Source: Strix aluco (Eukaryota > Chordata > Aves > Strigiformes > Strigidae). Taken from it: a DNA stretch of 64,000 nucleotides. This document shows positions 1 through 10,747 of the stretch, in pieces. The DNA is taken from assembly GCF_031877795.1 (NCBI RefSeq), contig NC_133939.1, forward strand, positions 4,879,698 through 4,943,697, read 5' to 3'. The position numbers and the translations under genes are program-made. The notes below the pieces were generated by a model that saw only the letters and a program-made list of their open reading frames with translations, had not been told where the DNA came from and did not search any database. Position 1 is the first letter of the stretch. Every line of letters starts with the position of its first letter.

Positions 1-150
1 CCCAGGCTCTCTCCGAGGGCCGCCGCCTGCCTCATCGCCGTGCCCAGGCCACGGCCGAGCACCCGCTGGTCTCTAGCCGTAGGGTGCTGTGTGGGGCAGG
101 TGCTTGGCTCCACGGGCACCATCACAGAGCAGCGGTGGGTTAAGAGCTAC
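1..150 (-). other. SCLY intron remainder; no exon recognised
   Basis: This stretch follows the donor of the last visible SCLY exon (GT at 150-149, minus strand). None of its frames shows the conserved SCLY C-terminal block around the catalytic cysteine. The last SCLY exon or exons should therefore lie to the left of the window. The GC-rich bases 1-65 could belong to another exon, but I cannot assign one. Confidence 0.5.
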
Positions 151-3100
151 CTTGAAGCCCTGGGCCCAGGATGGAGAAGTTAGAGGTGTTGCAGAGTCGC
201 TTGGAGCCCGTGAAGTGGCTGTTGAGGTGGATTCTCTGCTTCCCAAAGGAGGCCTGGAGAAATCCAGAGGGCTGTGAACCACTCCGGGTGCACAAGCAGC
301 TCTGTCCAGAGTGACGTACCCACCCTGGCTCCAGACCCCGGGAGGGGAGAGACAAACAGGAACCAGTTCTACTCACCTCCAGCCTGGCCTCCAGGTAATC
401 CCGAACATCCCGCATGTGAGCCTCATAGGCCTCCCAGTTCTTGCTCACTAACTCTGCAGCCTGAGGAGAGAAAACCCAGACAGGCTCCGTCAGCACCCCC
501 CTGACACCTCCCTCCATGCATGGCCCCCTGGCACATGAGCCCGTCCCGGGAAGAGCCCCTGCAATCGCCAGGTCCCCTGCATCCCCCCAACAGCCTCCCG
601 GTGCCTTGTGCCATATGGGCTGCATGACTGCCTGCTGCTAGGGCTGCAAAGCCTGCCCATAGTGCTCCGAAGCTCCTTTGACTGGCACCAGAAAGCCCCA
701 TCTCCCTTCCCAGTAGTTCGCCCGCCCTCCCACACCCCGAGTTCGTCGCTCGTAACAACTGGGGAGCACGGGAGCTGGCTTCGTGCTGGCTCCACCAGGC
801 AGCACCCCAGGGAACCCCTCACCTGTGACCCCATCACTGACTCACCTGGCCGAGGCCGGCGATCATTGGGGTGTTCTCAGTGCTGGAAGGGAAGAGGGAG
901 CAGTGAGTCGTTTCTGCAGCCCCAACCTCAGGGCACAGACATTCCCGGTGTAGGACCCCTCACCATTGCCAGGGGGTCCTGGACACCCCTCTGCGGTGAC
1001 TGGGAAGGGGCAGTTCCACCCTGCGGTTCTTCCCGCAGCAAAGCTTGCGCACCAGGCTCCCACAGTTCCCACGCACGGATCCATCTCCCCATGCTGGGCT
1101 GCCCGCCCCAGGGCTGGCAGGTAACACAGCTGCCAGCTCAGCTTGGACTAAGCAGCCACACGTGGTTTGGCCACCAGCCCAAGGCCCAGCTCTCCAGGGC
1201 ACCACCAGCCACCTTACCCCGGCCGGAAATTCCTCTCCTGTCCCCCTCCGAAGAGCATGGGGTGCAGCGGGGTGGTGGTGCCAGGGCCGCGCACGTACAG
1301 CGCACCGATCCGCGGGCCGTAGAACTGCAGGCAGAAACAGCCACGGTGACCCTGGGGACACTGCCAGCTGTCCCTTTTCTGTACTCCTGCCCAAATCCGA
1401 GTGCCCTCCGGTGCTGATCCCTGCCCATCTCACAGGGCAGGGCTGTCCCTTGGCCTCCTCCTGCTCCCCCTTCCAGACAGGTCCCCTGACACGCAGAGGC
1501 CTTCTCCCCCAGTTGGAGACTTATCTTCAGAGACTTATCCAGCAGGAAATCTTTGGCCACTGATGAGGTATCAAGCTGTGGGGGGCACCCAAAGTCTCCC
1601 GGACACCCCAACAGAGATGGCTTAGGAAGTGAAGGGCAGCTGGGCCACGTGAACAGGGCCATACCTTGTGTCCCACGATGGTGAGGTAGTCCACCCCCAG
1701 CTCCTGCACGTCCACGCGCCCCTTGCCAATCATCTGGGCCGCATCCGTGTGCACCAGGATCCTGGGCAGCCCCGCTGCCGCTCTCTGCTGATTGAGGGCG
1801 CGGACACGCTGGCTCAGCTCCGTTACAGGCTGGCAGGAAGGAAGAGGGTCTGCATCCCGGGGACCATCTGCTCCCCCTTATCAAGCACCTTTTTGTGAGG
1901 ATGTCCCCACTCTGTCCCACTTGTCCCCACCCCATCCCACAGACTCACCATGATGACCCCAGTCTCGTTATTGGCCAGCATGATGGAAACCAGGCAGGTG
2001 GTTGGCCGGATGGCGGCGAGGACGTCGTCCACCTCAGCCCGCCCACTTTGTGGGGACACGGCCACAAAGGTGACTTCTGCAAGCCAAGAAACAAGACCTG
2101 AGGTTTTCTGGGAAGCCTGACAGCGCACAGGGCTGGCTGCCCACACCTCGCTGAGCAGGCAGGAGAGCTGTGCAGGCAGCTGGCAGGCAGGCAGAGAGCT
2201 CTTGGGGCCAGTGCTGGATGCCAACGGGGTAATACACCCAGCTTGAGGGAATGGAGGCCCCATGTGGGGAGTCAGTGCCCTTTTTGGGGGGGAAAGGAGA
2301 GCATCATGGAGTAAGTGGGTCCCTGTCCTCCTCTGCAAAAATGCCAGTGGAGAAAATCCCCCCTCACAAACCTTAGTCTGCAGCTAGACGTTCCTGACCC
2401 ATCCCCTGCGGTCCCTCTGCCACTCACCCGCCAGACTCTCCTTCACCAGCTGCTCCAGCGGCAGGCGGACGGAGTCGTGCTCCACGCTTGACGTCACGAT
2501 ATGTGGTGTCCCCCAGCCATCCCCCGGCCTGGCCTGGTTTTCGCAGAAGTGCCTGCGGGCAGTCTGGATCACCATGTTGTTTGCCTGAAGAGAGGAAGGC
2601 ATAGGGGAAAATGAAAGCCCAGAGGGAGTGCGGTGCCCTTTGCCCCCACCCTCCTCATCGTCACTTGCTTGAGAGGAGGTGGCAAGCAGGAGCGTCACCG
2701 CCCTGCACAGGGATCACGGCTGCTCCCACCTCTGTACCCCCCGAGGTAAAGATGATGTCCTCCGGTCGACCTCCCACCATCCTCGCCAGGCTCTCCCGGG
2801 CACTGCCAACGAGCTCCTTCGCCTTCCTGCCTGCGGGACGAGACCCCGCAGCTCCACCACAGGCTCCCTTGGCCACAGGGCTCGGCTGGGCCGCAGCGGG
2901 GAGCCAAGGAGTCAGCGCCCCCCCCGGGTCCCTACCTGCAGGGTGGGAGCTGCTGGGGTTGCCCCAGGCCTGGCGCATGGCGTCCCACACAGCCTGGGCC
3001 ACCTCGGGGGCCAGCGGGGTGGTGGCGTTGTAGTCCAGGTAGATCCTCCTGCGGGGGCAAGCAGAGGGTGAGGGGGCGCCGGGGGGCAGGAGTTGGGGGG

Positions 3101-3173
3101 GCAGGGCAGGGACGAGGCCTCACCCCTCTGCCGCGTCGTGCTGCGCCTCCGCCGGCTCCGTCCCGGCGCCCAT
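151..3173 (-). CDS. SCLY: Selenocysteine lyase, 3'-truncated by window edge
   Basis: PLP-dependent class V aminotransferase-fold enzyme of the NifS/cysteine-desulfurase family. It splits selenocysteine into alanine and selenide in the cytosol and so recycles selenium. Ten coding exons read on the minus strand, each with AG/GT borders and matching phases: 3173-3124, 3048-2936, 2830-2730, 2584-2428, 2076-1949, 1829-1665, 1324-1218, 882-846, 460-377 and 253-151 (348 full codons). Visible motifs are [35 protein letters not shown], then TIVGHK at the end of exon 6 (the PLP lysine, codon 238, bases 1667-1665), [16 protein letters not shown] and [10 protein letters not shown]. The Met at 3173 is chosen because it begins a short exon that splices in phase to the conserved core. 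About 75 C-terminal residues, including the catalytic cysteine, are not in the window. The identification rests on recalled similarity to human SCLY along the whole length. Confidence 0.95.
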
Positions 3174-3240
3174 CGCTGCTGCCGCCGCCGCCCTGGCACC
3201 GCGGGGCACAGGCGTGTGAGCGCCCGCGGGGGGCCGGCAG

Positions 3241-3620
3241 CTGCTCTGCCCGCCCCCCGCCACGGCGCCGCCAATCAGCTGCCTCCTGCCCGCCCGCCGC
3301 CACGGCGCCGCCAATCAGCTGCCTTCTGCCTGCCCCACCGCCGCCGTGCCCACCAATCAGCTCCCTGTCTCCTTCCCCCCATCACGGCACCCACCAATTA
3401 GCTCCCTCTCCCGTGTGCCACAACAGCACCCGCCAATCAGCTCCCGCCTTCCTCCCTTCCCCGCCGCCAATCCGCTCCCCGCCGGCTGGGCAGTAGCCAA
3501 TCAGCTCCCGCCATCTTCGCGGCCCCGCACTGCGCCCGCCCACTGGCCGGGGAACCCCGAGCCCGCGGGGCTCCCATTGGCCCCCGCCAGGAGGCGCCCG
3601 CGGGGCGCGACCAATCGGCT
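3241..3620. repeat. CCAAT-box tandem repeat in SCLY promoter
   Basis: CCAAT or CCAATCAG cores occur at 3271, 3311, 3353, 3394 (CCAATTAG), 3433, 3467 (CCAATCCG), 3497 and 3611, with an inverted ATTGG at 3576-3580; one more lies outside at 3767. The first five are 39-42 bp apart and sit in a degenerate repeat with a CGCCGCCAATCAGCT-like core followed by a pyrimidine-rich tract. Each core matches the NF-Y consensus. It is best read as a decayed minisatellite that has multiplied an NF-Y site. Confidence 0.8.
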
Positions 3621-3879
3621 CCGCCCAGCGTCCGCGCGAGACGCTTCCTGCCCGCGGCGAGGGGCCGCCTGGGGGCGGGGCGCCGCGCGCGCCGGGGGGG
3701 GGGGTGTCCGGGCCGCGCCGCGGCCGCGCGCTCACTCGCTCGCGCCGCTCCCGTCTCCCCGCGCGGCCAATCCCGCGGGCGCTGCCGCCGCGCCGGGCGG
3801 AAGGGGCGGGACGAGGCGTCGCGCACTTCCGGCGCGCAGCAAGCGGGACGCGCGGGGCGGGGGCGGCCCTTCCGGGAGA

Positions 3880-3993
3880 GGGCGGGCGCGAGCCGCCGCG
3901 GCGCTGCCCCTCTCCAAGATGGCGGCGGTAACCTCGGCCTGTTCCCCCCGCTCCTTCCTGCGCAGGCTCCGCAGACCCCCCTCCAAGATGGCG
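3880..3993 (+). other. Putative first exon of a divergent transcript
   Basis: Two AAGATGGCG (YY1-type) motifs, whose ATGs at 3919 and 3988 are in the same frame, lead to a good splice donor (GCG then GTGAGC at 3994). YY1 motifs of this form often mark the start site of TATA-less genes. If joined to the acceptor at 5073, the reading frame from 3919 would stop after about 28 codons. It would then be an upstream ORF in the 5' leader of the gene at 5107. The start of the exon is a guess, and another downstream exon cannot be excluded. Confidence 0.4.
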
Positions 3994-5073
3994 GTGAGCC
4001 CCGGGGAGGGGAGGGGCCGGGCCGGGCCGGGGGCAGGGCGCGCCAGGCTCCGCCGACCCCCGCCCGGGGCCCGCGGCCCGCAGGAGGCCTCAGGCGGGGC
4101 GGGCGGGCGGCGCCCGGGGCCCTTCCCGGCACCGCGCCGTGACTCAGCGCTGCGGGGGGCCGCGGGGAGGGGGGGGCGGCCCCCGGCCCCGCTGCCCCGG
4201 TGGCGGTCCCTCAGCCCCCGGCGCGTCCCCGCCCTCCGGGAGCCGCCGGCCGAGGCGGCGCGGGGCCCGCGGGCCTGCCCGGGGCCTGCGGCGGGCCCTG
4301 TGTCCGCGGCGGGCCCGGGCCTCGAGGCTCCCCGGGCCTCCTCGGCCGGGGCGGCGGCGGGCGGCGGGCCCGAGCTGCGGCTGAGCAGCTGCGGGCCGCG
4401 ATGCCGCTCGCCCCGGCCCCCGCGCCGCCTGCGCGGCCGGGAAAAGTGCCAGTCATGCTGCGGGGCAGGCCGGGCCTAGGCAGGGCGGCAGCGGGCTGCG
4501 ATGAGTAATCCCCGGCCGAGGCCTCGGTGCTGCGGGCGGTGTCTCCGTCGGGGGAGAGGGAGGGGTGGAGGGCACCGGGAGGGCGAGCCGGTGACCCGGG
4601 GCCGCTCCAGGGGAGGGGGCGAAGCGAGAGGAGCCGCGGGGGAAGCGAGCTCGCCCGTTTTGGGCAGCCCCGTTCCGGCGCCGGAGCAGCTGTGGGGTGT
4701 TGCGGCGCAGCCGGTGCGGAGGCATGCCCGTCTTCACGTGCCAGCACTGAAGTGCGGTGCCCTAGGCGGCCTTGATTTACTGTAATTTACAATATGAAGT
4801 CCAAAACCCAATTAAAAACTAATAACATAAACAAACACACCGTATTAGGCTTTAAGAACCGCACAGAGGAGCGAGATAGACTTGATGTGCAGATGTTTAA
4901 ATGGGCTGGGCTAACACAGCAGCCGTCCAACAGCAACAGAGTACACCATAAAATCCTAGATCTTATTGGTCTGAGCACGTTTTCTCATCTGTTTATTTTT
5001 GCTCCGGGGAAAAAAAAAAAAAAGCTTCATTTGACATACTCCTTTTTTTTTTTTTCTCCCCCTCGTCTTTCAG
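3994..5073 (+). other. Candidate first intron of the 5107 gene
   Basis: It runs from GTGAGC at 3994 to a strong acceptor: a T-rich tract (T13 at 5043-5055, then CTCCCCCTCGTCTTTCAG) ending at 5073. The left part is CpG island. From about 4790 the sequence is AT-rich, with an A14 run at 5010-5023. No other coding exon was recognised inside it. Confidence 0.45.
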
Positions 5074-5106
5074 ATTATGTCATAACTACAAAATAAACGA
5101 GCAGTG

Positions 5107-5955
5107 ATGGAATCACTGGACACGGAGGTGAGAGCACGGAAGACTCTGGGGACTGTTGAATATGTAGAGTCTTCGGGTTTCACCCAGGGAGTACTGCCAA
5201 CCAAGAAGGATGTGGTTCAGAATATGCTGTACTTGTTGCAGCCCAAAAGAGCTGGCCAGGCCCAGCGGTCCAAAGAGGATGCAGCCCAGTTGCTCGCTGA
5301 GCACCTGCAAGAGCACTGGTTGGTTTGTAACTTGCACACCATCGCGACGCAAAATATAAAGAAACTTATCCTCAAAATGTACGAGGAGTTTACCAGATTG
5401 TATCAGACCAGAAAGCAGAGACAGAACCAGGCTTTTACCGAGCGAGCAGACAAATTCAACGAGAGTTCAGAGAAGCTCTTTGATGTATTTTGTACAGACG
5501 CGCAGACGAGAAATAAACTGGAGGAATACAGTGGAATAAAAATGACTAGCATCGAGTGGAAATTTCTTGAAGATCAAAGAAGCGAAAGAAAGATGTACTA
5601 TGAAGATTTCACAGACAAGCAGGAATTGAAGATGATGGAAAGAAGACAAAAGATACAATGTCTGGAGCACTTCAGAAAACTCGCCAGGGAGGAGAAGGAA
5701 GGAAACAAAGCGAAGGAAATGAAATATAAAAGTGACGAGCAATCGGACGAAGGCACGAGCGTGGATGAATCTTACCCTGCGGAGGAAGAGAACGGCGGGG
5801 CTCCGGCCTTTTCGCTGCGGGGCAGAAGGAAGCGCCGGTGCACCGCGACTGCCGCGAGCGCCGCCATGCCCCTGGAGTGCCAGCATATACGGATGAGCAT
5901 CAGGAGAGTTAGGCCTGGGTTCTACGAGACTGTGGAGAAGGTCAAAAACTGCTAG
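5107..5955 (+). CDS. Uncharacterised charged protein, 282 aa
   Basis: An uninterrupted reading frame starts at the ATG at 5107, 33 bases after a strong splice acceptor (5073), and ends at TAG in 5953-5955. I do not recognise the gene. The protein begins with a Glu/Thr-rich stretch, then has a helical, charged middle (about residues 75-200) with motifs such as KLILKMYEEFTRLYQ, KLFDVFCTDAQ and EWKFLEDQRSERKM. An acidic Ser/Asp/Glu segment follows (about 209-230), then a basic cluster RGRRKRRC (238-245) that could be a nuclear localisation signal. The middle resembles, in my memory, a family of N-terminal regions in invertebrate and vertebrate proteins linked to DNA transposons, so a domesticated fragment is possible; this is weak. 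No transposase or zinc-finger signature is visible. Composition looks genuinely coding: balanced, AT-tolerant and unlike the CpG-island shadows. Confidence 0.65.
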   Translation: MESLDTEVRARKTLGTVEYVESSGFTQGVLPTKKDVVQNMLYLLQPKRAGQAQRSKEDAAQLLAEHLQEHWLVCNLHTIATQNIKKLILKMYEEFTRLYQTRKQRQNQAFTERADKFNESSEKLFDVFCTDAQTRNKLEEYSGIKMTSIEWKFLEDQRSERKMYYEDFTDKQELKMMERRQKIQCLEHFRKLAREEKEGNKAKEMKYKSDEQSDEGTSVDESYPAEEENGGAPAFSLRGRRKRRCTATAASAAMPLECQHIRMSIRRVRPGFYETVEKVKNC

Positions 5956-6741
5956 CGCATGCCGCGGTCGGCAGGCAGAGCTGCTGGAGTACGAGGTGGC
6001 AAGGCACACGTTAGGCAAGTTTGAAATCCCACCATCAATTGGAAGTGATTGTTGTAGATCCCCAAGCCAGAGCTCAGGAACACCCTGCCTCCGGGGCAGC
6101 GCGCTGGGACGACGGCAACAGCAGCAAGGACTAAAACACGTGAATTTGGAAGGATAAGTAGTCAGCGGCTAACGATGCGAAGGCTCAAACGTAGCAGAGG
6201 ATCTAAGGTTACGTAGTGTATAAGCCTCTTCTTCCAAGGTCCTGTCTACATCAGTGGGTTCTTAGAAGTCTCTCGCCATTTCTGAGCCAGTGGTGGCCTA
6301 ACAGTACAAAACAGGACTCGGATTTACTGCAGGGAAATAACGTGGACTTGTTGCTAATCGAAAATTCACGTGCTGAAAAGCCCTAACTCCTGGTTTCGGT
6401 GGGAGGGAAAGGTGCTGGGCCCCTTTTCGGCAGAATTTGGCGTTTCTGCAAGGAAGGAAGCTGGTTTTCAGCCCGTATGACCCAGCTCCGGAGAGGCGCC
6501 CTGGGGTTTTGTGAAGGGATTGCTCTCTTGCTCAAGGAGGGGGAGAGAGAGATCAGGAGATGTTTGAGTGCTTTGGCTGTGAAAGCATTGGTGATTCTGA
6601 ATGTTTTATTCTAGATTCTATTTTAATGACGTTTCCTTGATCAGGATAAACCTTCCCATAGTTGGATGAGTTTTAACATGAAGTCCCTAATCTAGGATCT
6701 GAAGTGTGAATCCTAAATGAAGTGGTAATGTTTTATCTTCC

Positions 6742-6759
6742 GGGGGGGTGGGGGGGGGG
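6742..6759 (+). repeat. Poly-G tract
   Basis: Seventeen G broken by one T, in otherwise AT-rich sequence. It may form a G-quadruplex and is prone to sequencing length error. Confidence 0.9.
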
Positions 6760-7499
6760 TAAGATAGGGGGAAGGATGAAAATTGCATCATTTAGTTTTA
6801 AGATGGGAAGAATTTTATAAACTGTTATCCTGCCGCCTTAGGACATAGGGAAGAAGAAGCCTTCCCAGGTGTGGGTAGCTGTGGTATTTACAGCAAAAGG
6901 CTCCTGAATCTGGGCTTGTTTTTCCACCCGCCACGGTCCTGCAGACCAGCAGGGTGGAAGTGGTAGCTTTCCACCCAGAGTTTGTTTGAACAAAGTATAA
7001 CCCTCTTGCCCACGTACATCCTGAGCAGTGACGTGTCTGATTTTAGATACCCGCAGTACGAGGGTATCAGCCCGTTTTAGTTAGAGTTGCTTTACTGGTT
7101 TTTAAAGATGAGAGACTTGAACTTTCAGTGACACCCAGTGCTGGAGGTCTCTCTGGTGAGATTCCCAAACCTTGCCAGATGACACTGAAAATTAAAAACC
7201 CTGAGTCTCTATTTGTCCACAGAAGTTCTCTGGTAGAAAGAGCGCAAACTTGCCTGGTTTTCAAATTTACCTTCCAGTGTGAATGTTGGTTTCCCCACTC
7301 CAGTATCTCAGCTTTTCCCCGTTTCTTTCCTCTCCGTCCTGCACATCATTTTACTGACATTAACTCGTGCTGTTTCATTCTTTGGCTTTTGCTCCCTTTA
7401 ACAATAAATGCATGTACAAATAATTTTATCAGTTCCTTTACTTTTGATGAATCAGTTCTCGGACTGCTTTGAAGTCCTATGCCAAAGGAGGAATGAAAC

Positions 7500-7645
7500 G
7501 CAAATTAGCTGCTGCTCCGAGGGGGAGGCAGCAGAGCGAGCGCGGGCGGGCGGCGGCGGCCCGGCCTTGCTGCTGGGGCAGGCTGCGGCGTGCCCCCGCC
7601 CCGTCCCTCCGCCTGCCCACGGATCCGTCCGGCTCCCAGCGCTGC
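7500..7645. other. Isolated CpG-rich patch
   Basis: A short block rich in CpG and GC stands out sharply from AT-rich flanks. It overlaps a minus-strand open frame (7477-7767) with a balanced-looking N-terminal half. No gene family was recognised and no clear splice structure found. Confidence 0.4.
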
Positions 7646-8352
7646 ATCGGCTTCCCAGTCACCTTGCTCGGTAGTAATTGCTGGGATCCTTGTTCTGTGT
7701 CTCTGAGAAGTTCTTCATGGTAAGTGGCTTCAAAATATTTAGCGAACTCTTGCGTATTCCGCATCACTCGGAGTGTCGTCGCAGTTTTAATAGCACGCGC
7801 CCACGTTCTGCAACGCCCTCAGCTGCTTGAGAGTTCGCAGCCCTCTCTCTCCTCCTCTCTCTGGCGTGCTTCACTGACTTCCCCGTGCAAATTATGTCAC
7901 GTTTAAACTATTTGCCTTCCAGCCCTGAGGTGCTGGACTTGAGCCTCTCACTGGGCTTTTACACCAGCAGCTCTGTTTCAGCAGGGAATATAGCCAAGCT
8001 CGGACCTCGCCGAAGTAGAATTTTTTTAATAACTGCTGTAAAACCCCCTTTGTATTTCAAATATAGCTGACAGTATAAACGCTCGTGTGTGTAAAGCAAA
8101 TCCACCAGGGTTGACTCGAATATGGAACACAGCTGTATAGTGCTTTATGATTTTCAGGGATTCAGGGAATTTAAGGTTGTCGAATCTGACTTCCTGTATA
8201 CCACAGGGAATTACATTTCATTCAGAAGCCCCACACTCAGCCTACTGGTTTCAATTTAACTGACGTGTCTTACAGAAAGTCGAGCTGAAGACGTCAGAAG
8301 TCTGCTGTCTTCCTCAGTTATACACTTAGTGGTTTGTCACCTTTGCTGTTTT

Positions 8353-8395
8353 AAAAAAGAAATTTAAAAAAAAGGAAAAAAAAAAAAAAAAAAAA
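8353..8395 (+). repeat. A-rich tract
   Basis: Runs of A (the longest about 20, ending at 8395) broken by a few G and T. This could be the tail of an old retroposed insertion or a simple low-complexity tract. I found no target-site duplication. Confidence 0.85.
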
Positions 8396-8684
8396 GTCCG
8401 ACCATCTTCTAGGCTGTGATTCTTTTTCATGACATCTTGTACAGGCTGAGCAGTGTTTATCGCATTTAAATCATACTTGTTTTTTTTAACTGGGTTTGAC
8501 TGTGGATAGAGCCAAAGCCTGGCTCTGTTTCTGCTGCAACAGGGGGAAAATTTCTAAATAATGTATTCTGATTACTCTTCTTTGGGACCATGGTGCCTTT
8601 TTAATCAGGACAGTAAATCTTGTCCCAGGATTCTGTACTTTTGTACGTTAACAGTTGTTGACTTTCCTTTTTTGGTGTGTCCCA

Positions 8685-8690
8685 AATAAA
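8685..8690 (+). promoter_or_regulatory. Candidate polyadenylation signal
   Basis: AATAAA preceded by TGTGT-containing T-rich sequence. A second AATAAA at 8761-8766 is an alternative. Either would end the putative transcript of the 5107 gene. Confidence 0.4.
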
Positions 8691-10737
8691 TTAATATAAC
8701 ATACCTTTGGGCTTTTGTTTCTTCTTTCTAAAGGGGGAGGAAAGAGGAAACTGAAGCTAAAATAAATCTTCTCTACTCCAGCTCTCCCTCGCGGGCTCTC
8801 GCAGGAGCCGCCGTGAAGCGTGCAGGTGGAGCCGCCCTCGTCGGACTGCGTGGGGCAGCGGTAGGGACGCTGCTAGAGATGGAGGCCGGGATCGGGGCCC
8901 CACCTGAAGCCCTGTTGTGGTTTTTAACCAAAAATGCTGCAGCCTGGAGCAGCCGAAGGTAAGGGGAGAGGGGTGAGAGCTCTGCGCATGGTGGTGGCGT
9001 TTCACTGGGGCTGCCGCTGTGCTTCAGGCTTAGGGAGGTGGGGAGGGGAGGCGAGGGGGGGCACCCTGCCTTCCTGGGGTGATCCTGTGGGTGGGCCCCT
9101 CGCTTCTGCCTGTTCTCTCCTGACGGTGATTCAGGGACATGCTGTACGAGAGGAGCACGGGGCGGGTGGTGTCCGAGACACACACGGGGCGATGGTTCGT
9201 GCCACGGGACCTCGGCGAGGAGGGGAAATGGGAAGGGAAGAAATGCTGGAAAGGGCGCATCTGCTTCAGCGGCTTTTCCCAGGAGGAGGGAATCCAGGTG
9301 CATCCTGGGGCTACAGATGCTTTTGATAGGCACCGAGTTGCTGATTTAACTGGCTGTTTGTGGAGAAACATCTTCAGCCTTCACAGTCAGATTTGAGCTC
9401 AGATTGAACTCGCCTACCTCGAACCTTTTGCTCTGAGTTCTGCAAGGGGAGCAAGCGAAAGGAGAGGGCACCCCGAAACCCGAGGGTGGCCAGGCTCCTC
9501 TGCACCCCAGCTTGGGGCCCTTGCAGCAGGGCAGGGCTCATGCCAGCCCCAGGGCGGGGTTTACACCTTTCTGCAAGCAAAAGCTGATTCTTCACGGCCC
9601 TTATAAGTACGTTGATTCAGCTGCTGAGATCGGCTCTAAGCAAGGTTGTACAGGAGTACCCATCTGATCTCCCAGGACGTACGTGCCTCTTCACGTGGCT
9701 CCTGGCAGCTGCAGCTCTCCCTCCTGCGTAGCAGCTCAGAAAGGGCAAGGAACATAGAAAAACCACCCAAAATGCAAATTACTGCACTACGGAGCAGACT
9801 GGATATGGAAAACAATTTGTGCGTGATTCAGAGCACAGGACCCGTCACAAAGTTGGAATTCGGAACAAGTCGGAGCCCAGCACTGGGCACGGGGCTGGCG
9901 GCTGCCTTGGGCAGCACCTGCCCGCGCGGGAGCTCCTGTAGCCGCGGGCACGGGGAGGGGGCAGCCAGCCCAGCCTTGTCCTGGAGGTGCCACACAGCCC
10001 AACACAAGGTGACAGTGACAAATGGTGGCGCTGCAGGTGGGACAGGGGGGAAAATGGTTTTCCTGGGAAGGGTGGAGCAGGCCTGTGAGACTGTGTCACG
10101 AGTGTGCTTGTGCTCAACGCCTATGGCTGGGCTGCGGGTGAGCTCCAGGCGGGGAGGTGAACCTCCCGTTTGCCTGACACCTGTGTTTTGTCCCCGGGGT
10201 GGGTGCGTGGGGCAGGCGGTGGCGAAGCCGTCCCTGCCACAGCACTGAAATCCTGGTGTGGGGCACAGCAACCCAACCCCCATCCCACAGCTCCCAGTGC
10301 CTCCATGGGAAAAGTCACCCCCAATCCTGAAAGGAGCTTCAAAGCAAGTGTTTCCGTGGGTTAACACATTAATTTATTAACCAGAAATGTGTGAGGGTAT
10401 TTCCTGCTCTCGCAGAGGGTGTTGTCTTGTTATTCTTCCCGAGTTTCTGGATAGCAGCCGCTTCCTCCTGGCATGGCTTTGGAGCCAGCGGATACCGCTC
10501 CATTTTTTTAGGATTTCCTGGTAGCTGTGCCTGCCCCTATCGCCTTGCACCGTGCCATGGAGCACCCCCTCTTGCACCCCTTTCCCATCCCGCTCGGGTT
10601 GGGTTTTGCTGTACAGAGGGTGTCAGGTGCTGCCCTGCAGTGTGGGGACGGCTGTGCACGGCCACAGCACCCCTGGCTGAACCGTCCGGGCAGCAGGGAC
10701 ACATCTCTGGAGGGAGAGAGGCTGGAAATTAATCCTG

Positions 10738-10747
10738 GGGAAATCCC
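10738..10747. promoter_or_regulatory. κB-like site upstream of AIRE
   Basis: GGGAAATCCC is a perfect palindromic match to the GGGRNNYYCC κB consensus, about 890 bp before the AIRE start codon. Mammalian AIRE is known to need NF-κB signalling through an upstream enhancer. Whether this site plays that part is inference. Confidence 0.4.

Larger units (their letters stand above)
3174..4750. promoter_or_regulatory. CpG-island, probably bidirectional promoter
   Basis: Very GC- and CpG-rich DNA starts at SCLY exon 1 and fades at about 4750, where composition turns abruptly AT-rich. It contains GC boxes (for example 3672-3680 and 3794-3800), ETS-type CTTCCGG sites at 3826-3832 and 3869-3875, and YY1-type AAGATGGCG motifs at 3916-3924 and 3985-3993, with an inverted one near 3510-3520. 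A CCAAT series lies on the SCLY side. This is the layout of a housekeeping TATA-less promoter. The leftward transcript is SCLY; the rightward one is inferred from the YY1 sites and a splice donor at 3994. Long open frames crossing the island are composition artefacts. Confidence 0.8.
5956..8690 (+). other. Probable long 3' UTR / non-coding stretch
   Basis: AT-rich single-copy-looking sequence follows the stop at 5955. AATAAA occurs at 7403-7408 and, in a better context followed by T-rich and TG-rich sequence, at 8685-8690. I see no convincing coding exon. A GC-rich patch lies at about 7500-7645. The stretch is most simply the 3' UTR of the 5107 gene, but no evidence for transcription is available here. 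Confidence 0.45.

Noticed and set aside
1-65. Last SCLY exon at the left edge, after the AG at about 66-67
   Set aside because: No frame gives the conserved block with the catalytic cysteine (human SVGAACHSDHGD), so the real exon is likely outside the window.
608-1417. A 269-codon plus-strand frame
   Set aside because: It lies antisense to SCLY exons 7 and 8 and intron DNA. It has no recognisable domain and is explained as a shadow.
3346-4479. A 377-codon plus-strand frame across the CpG island
   Set aside because: Ala/Arg/Pro-rich translation of GC-rich promoter DNA. It crosses the splice donor at 3994 and has no family resemblance.
5010-8395. A retroposed gene copy ending in the A-rich tract at 8353-8395
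   Set aside because: There is a strong splice acceptor at the left end, no matching target-site duplication was seen, and the A tract is far from the stop codon and lacks a nearby AATAAA.
9646-10248. A 200-codon plus-strand frame upstream of AIRE
   Set aside because: Composition is uneven, there is no family match and no supporting splice or polyadenylation signals. It is compatible with chance in GC-rich DNA.
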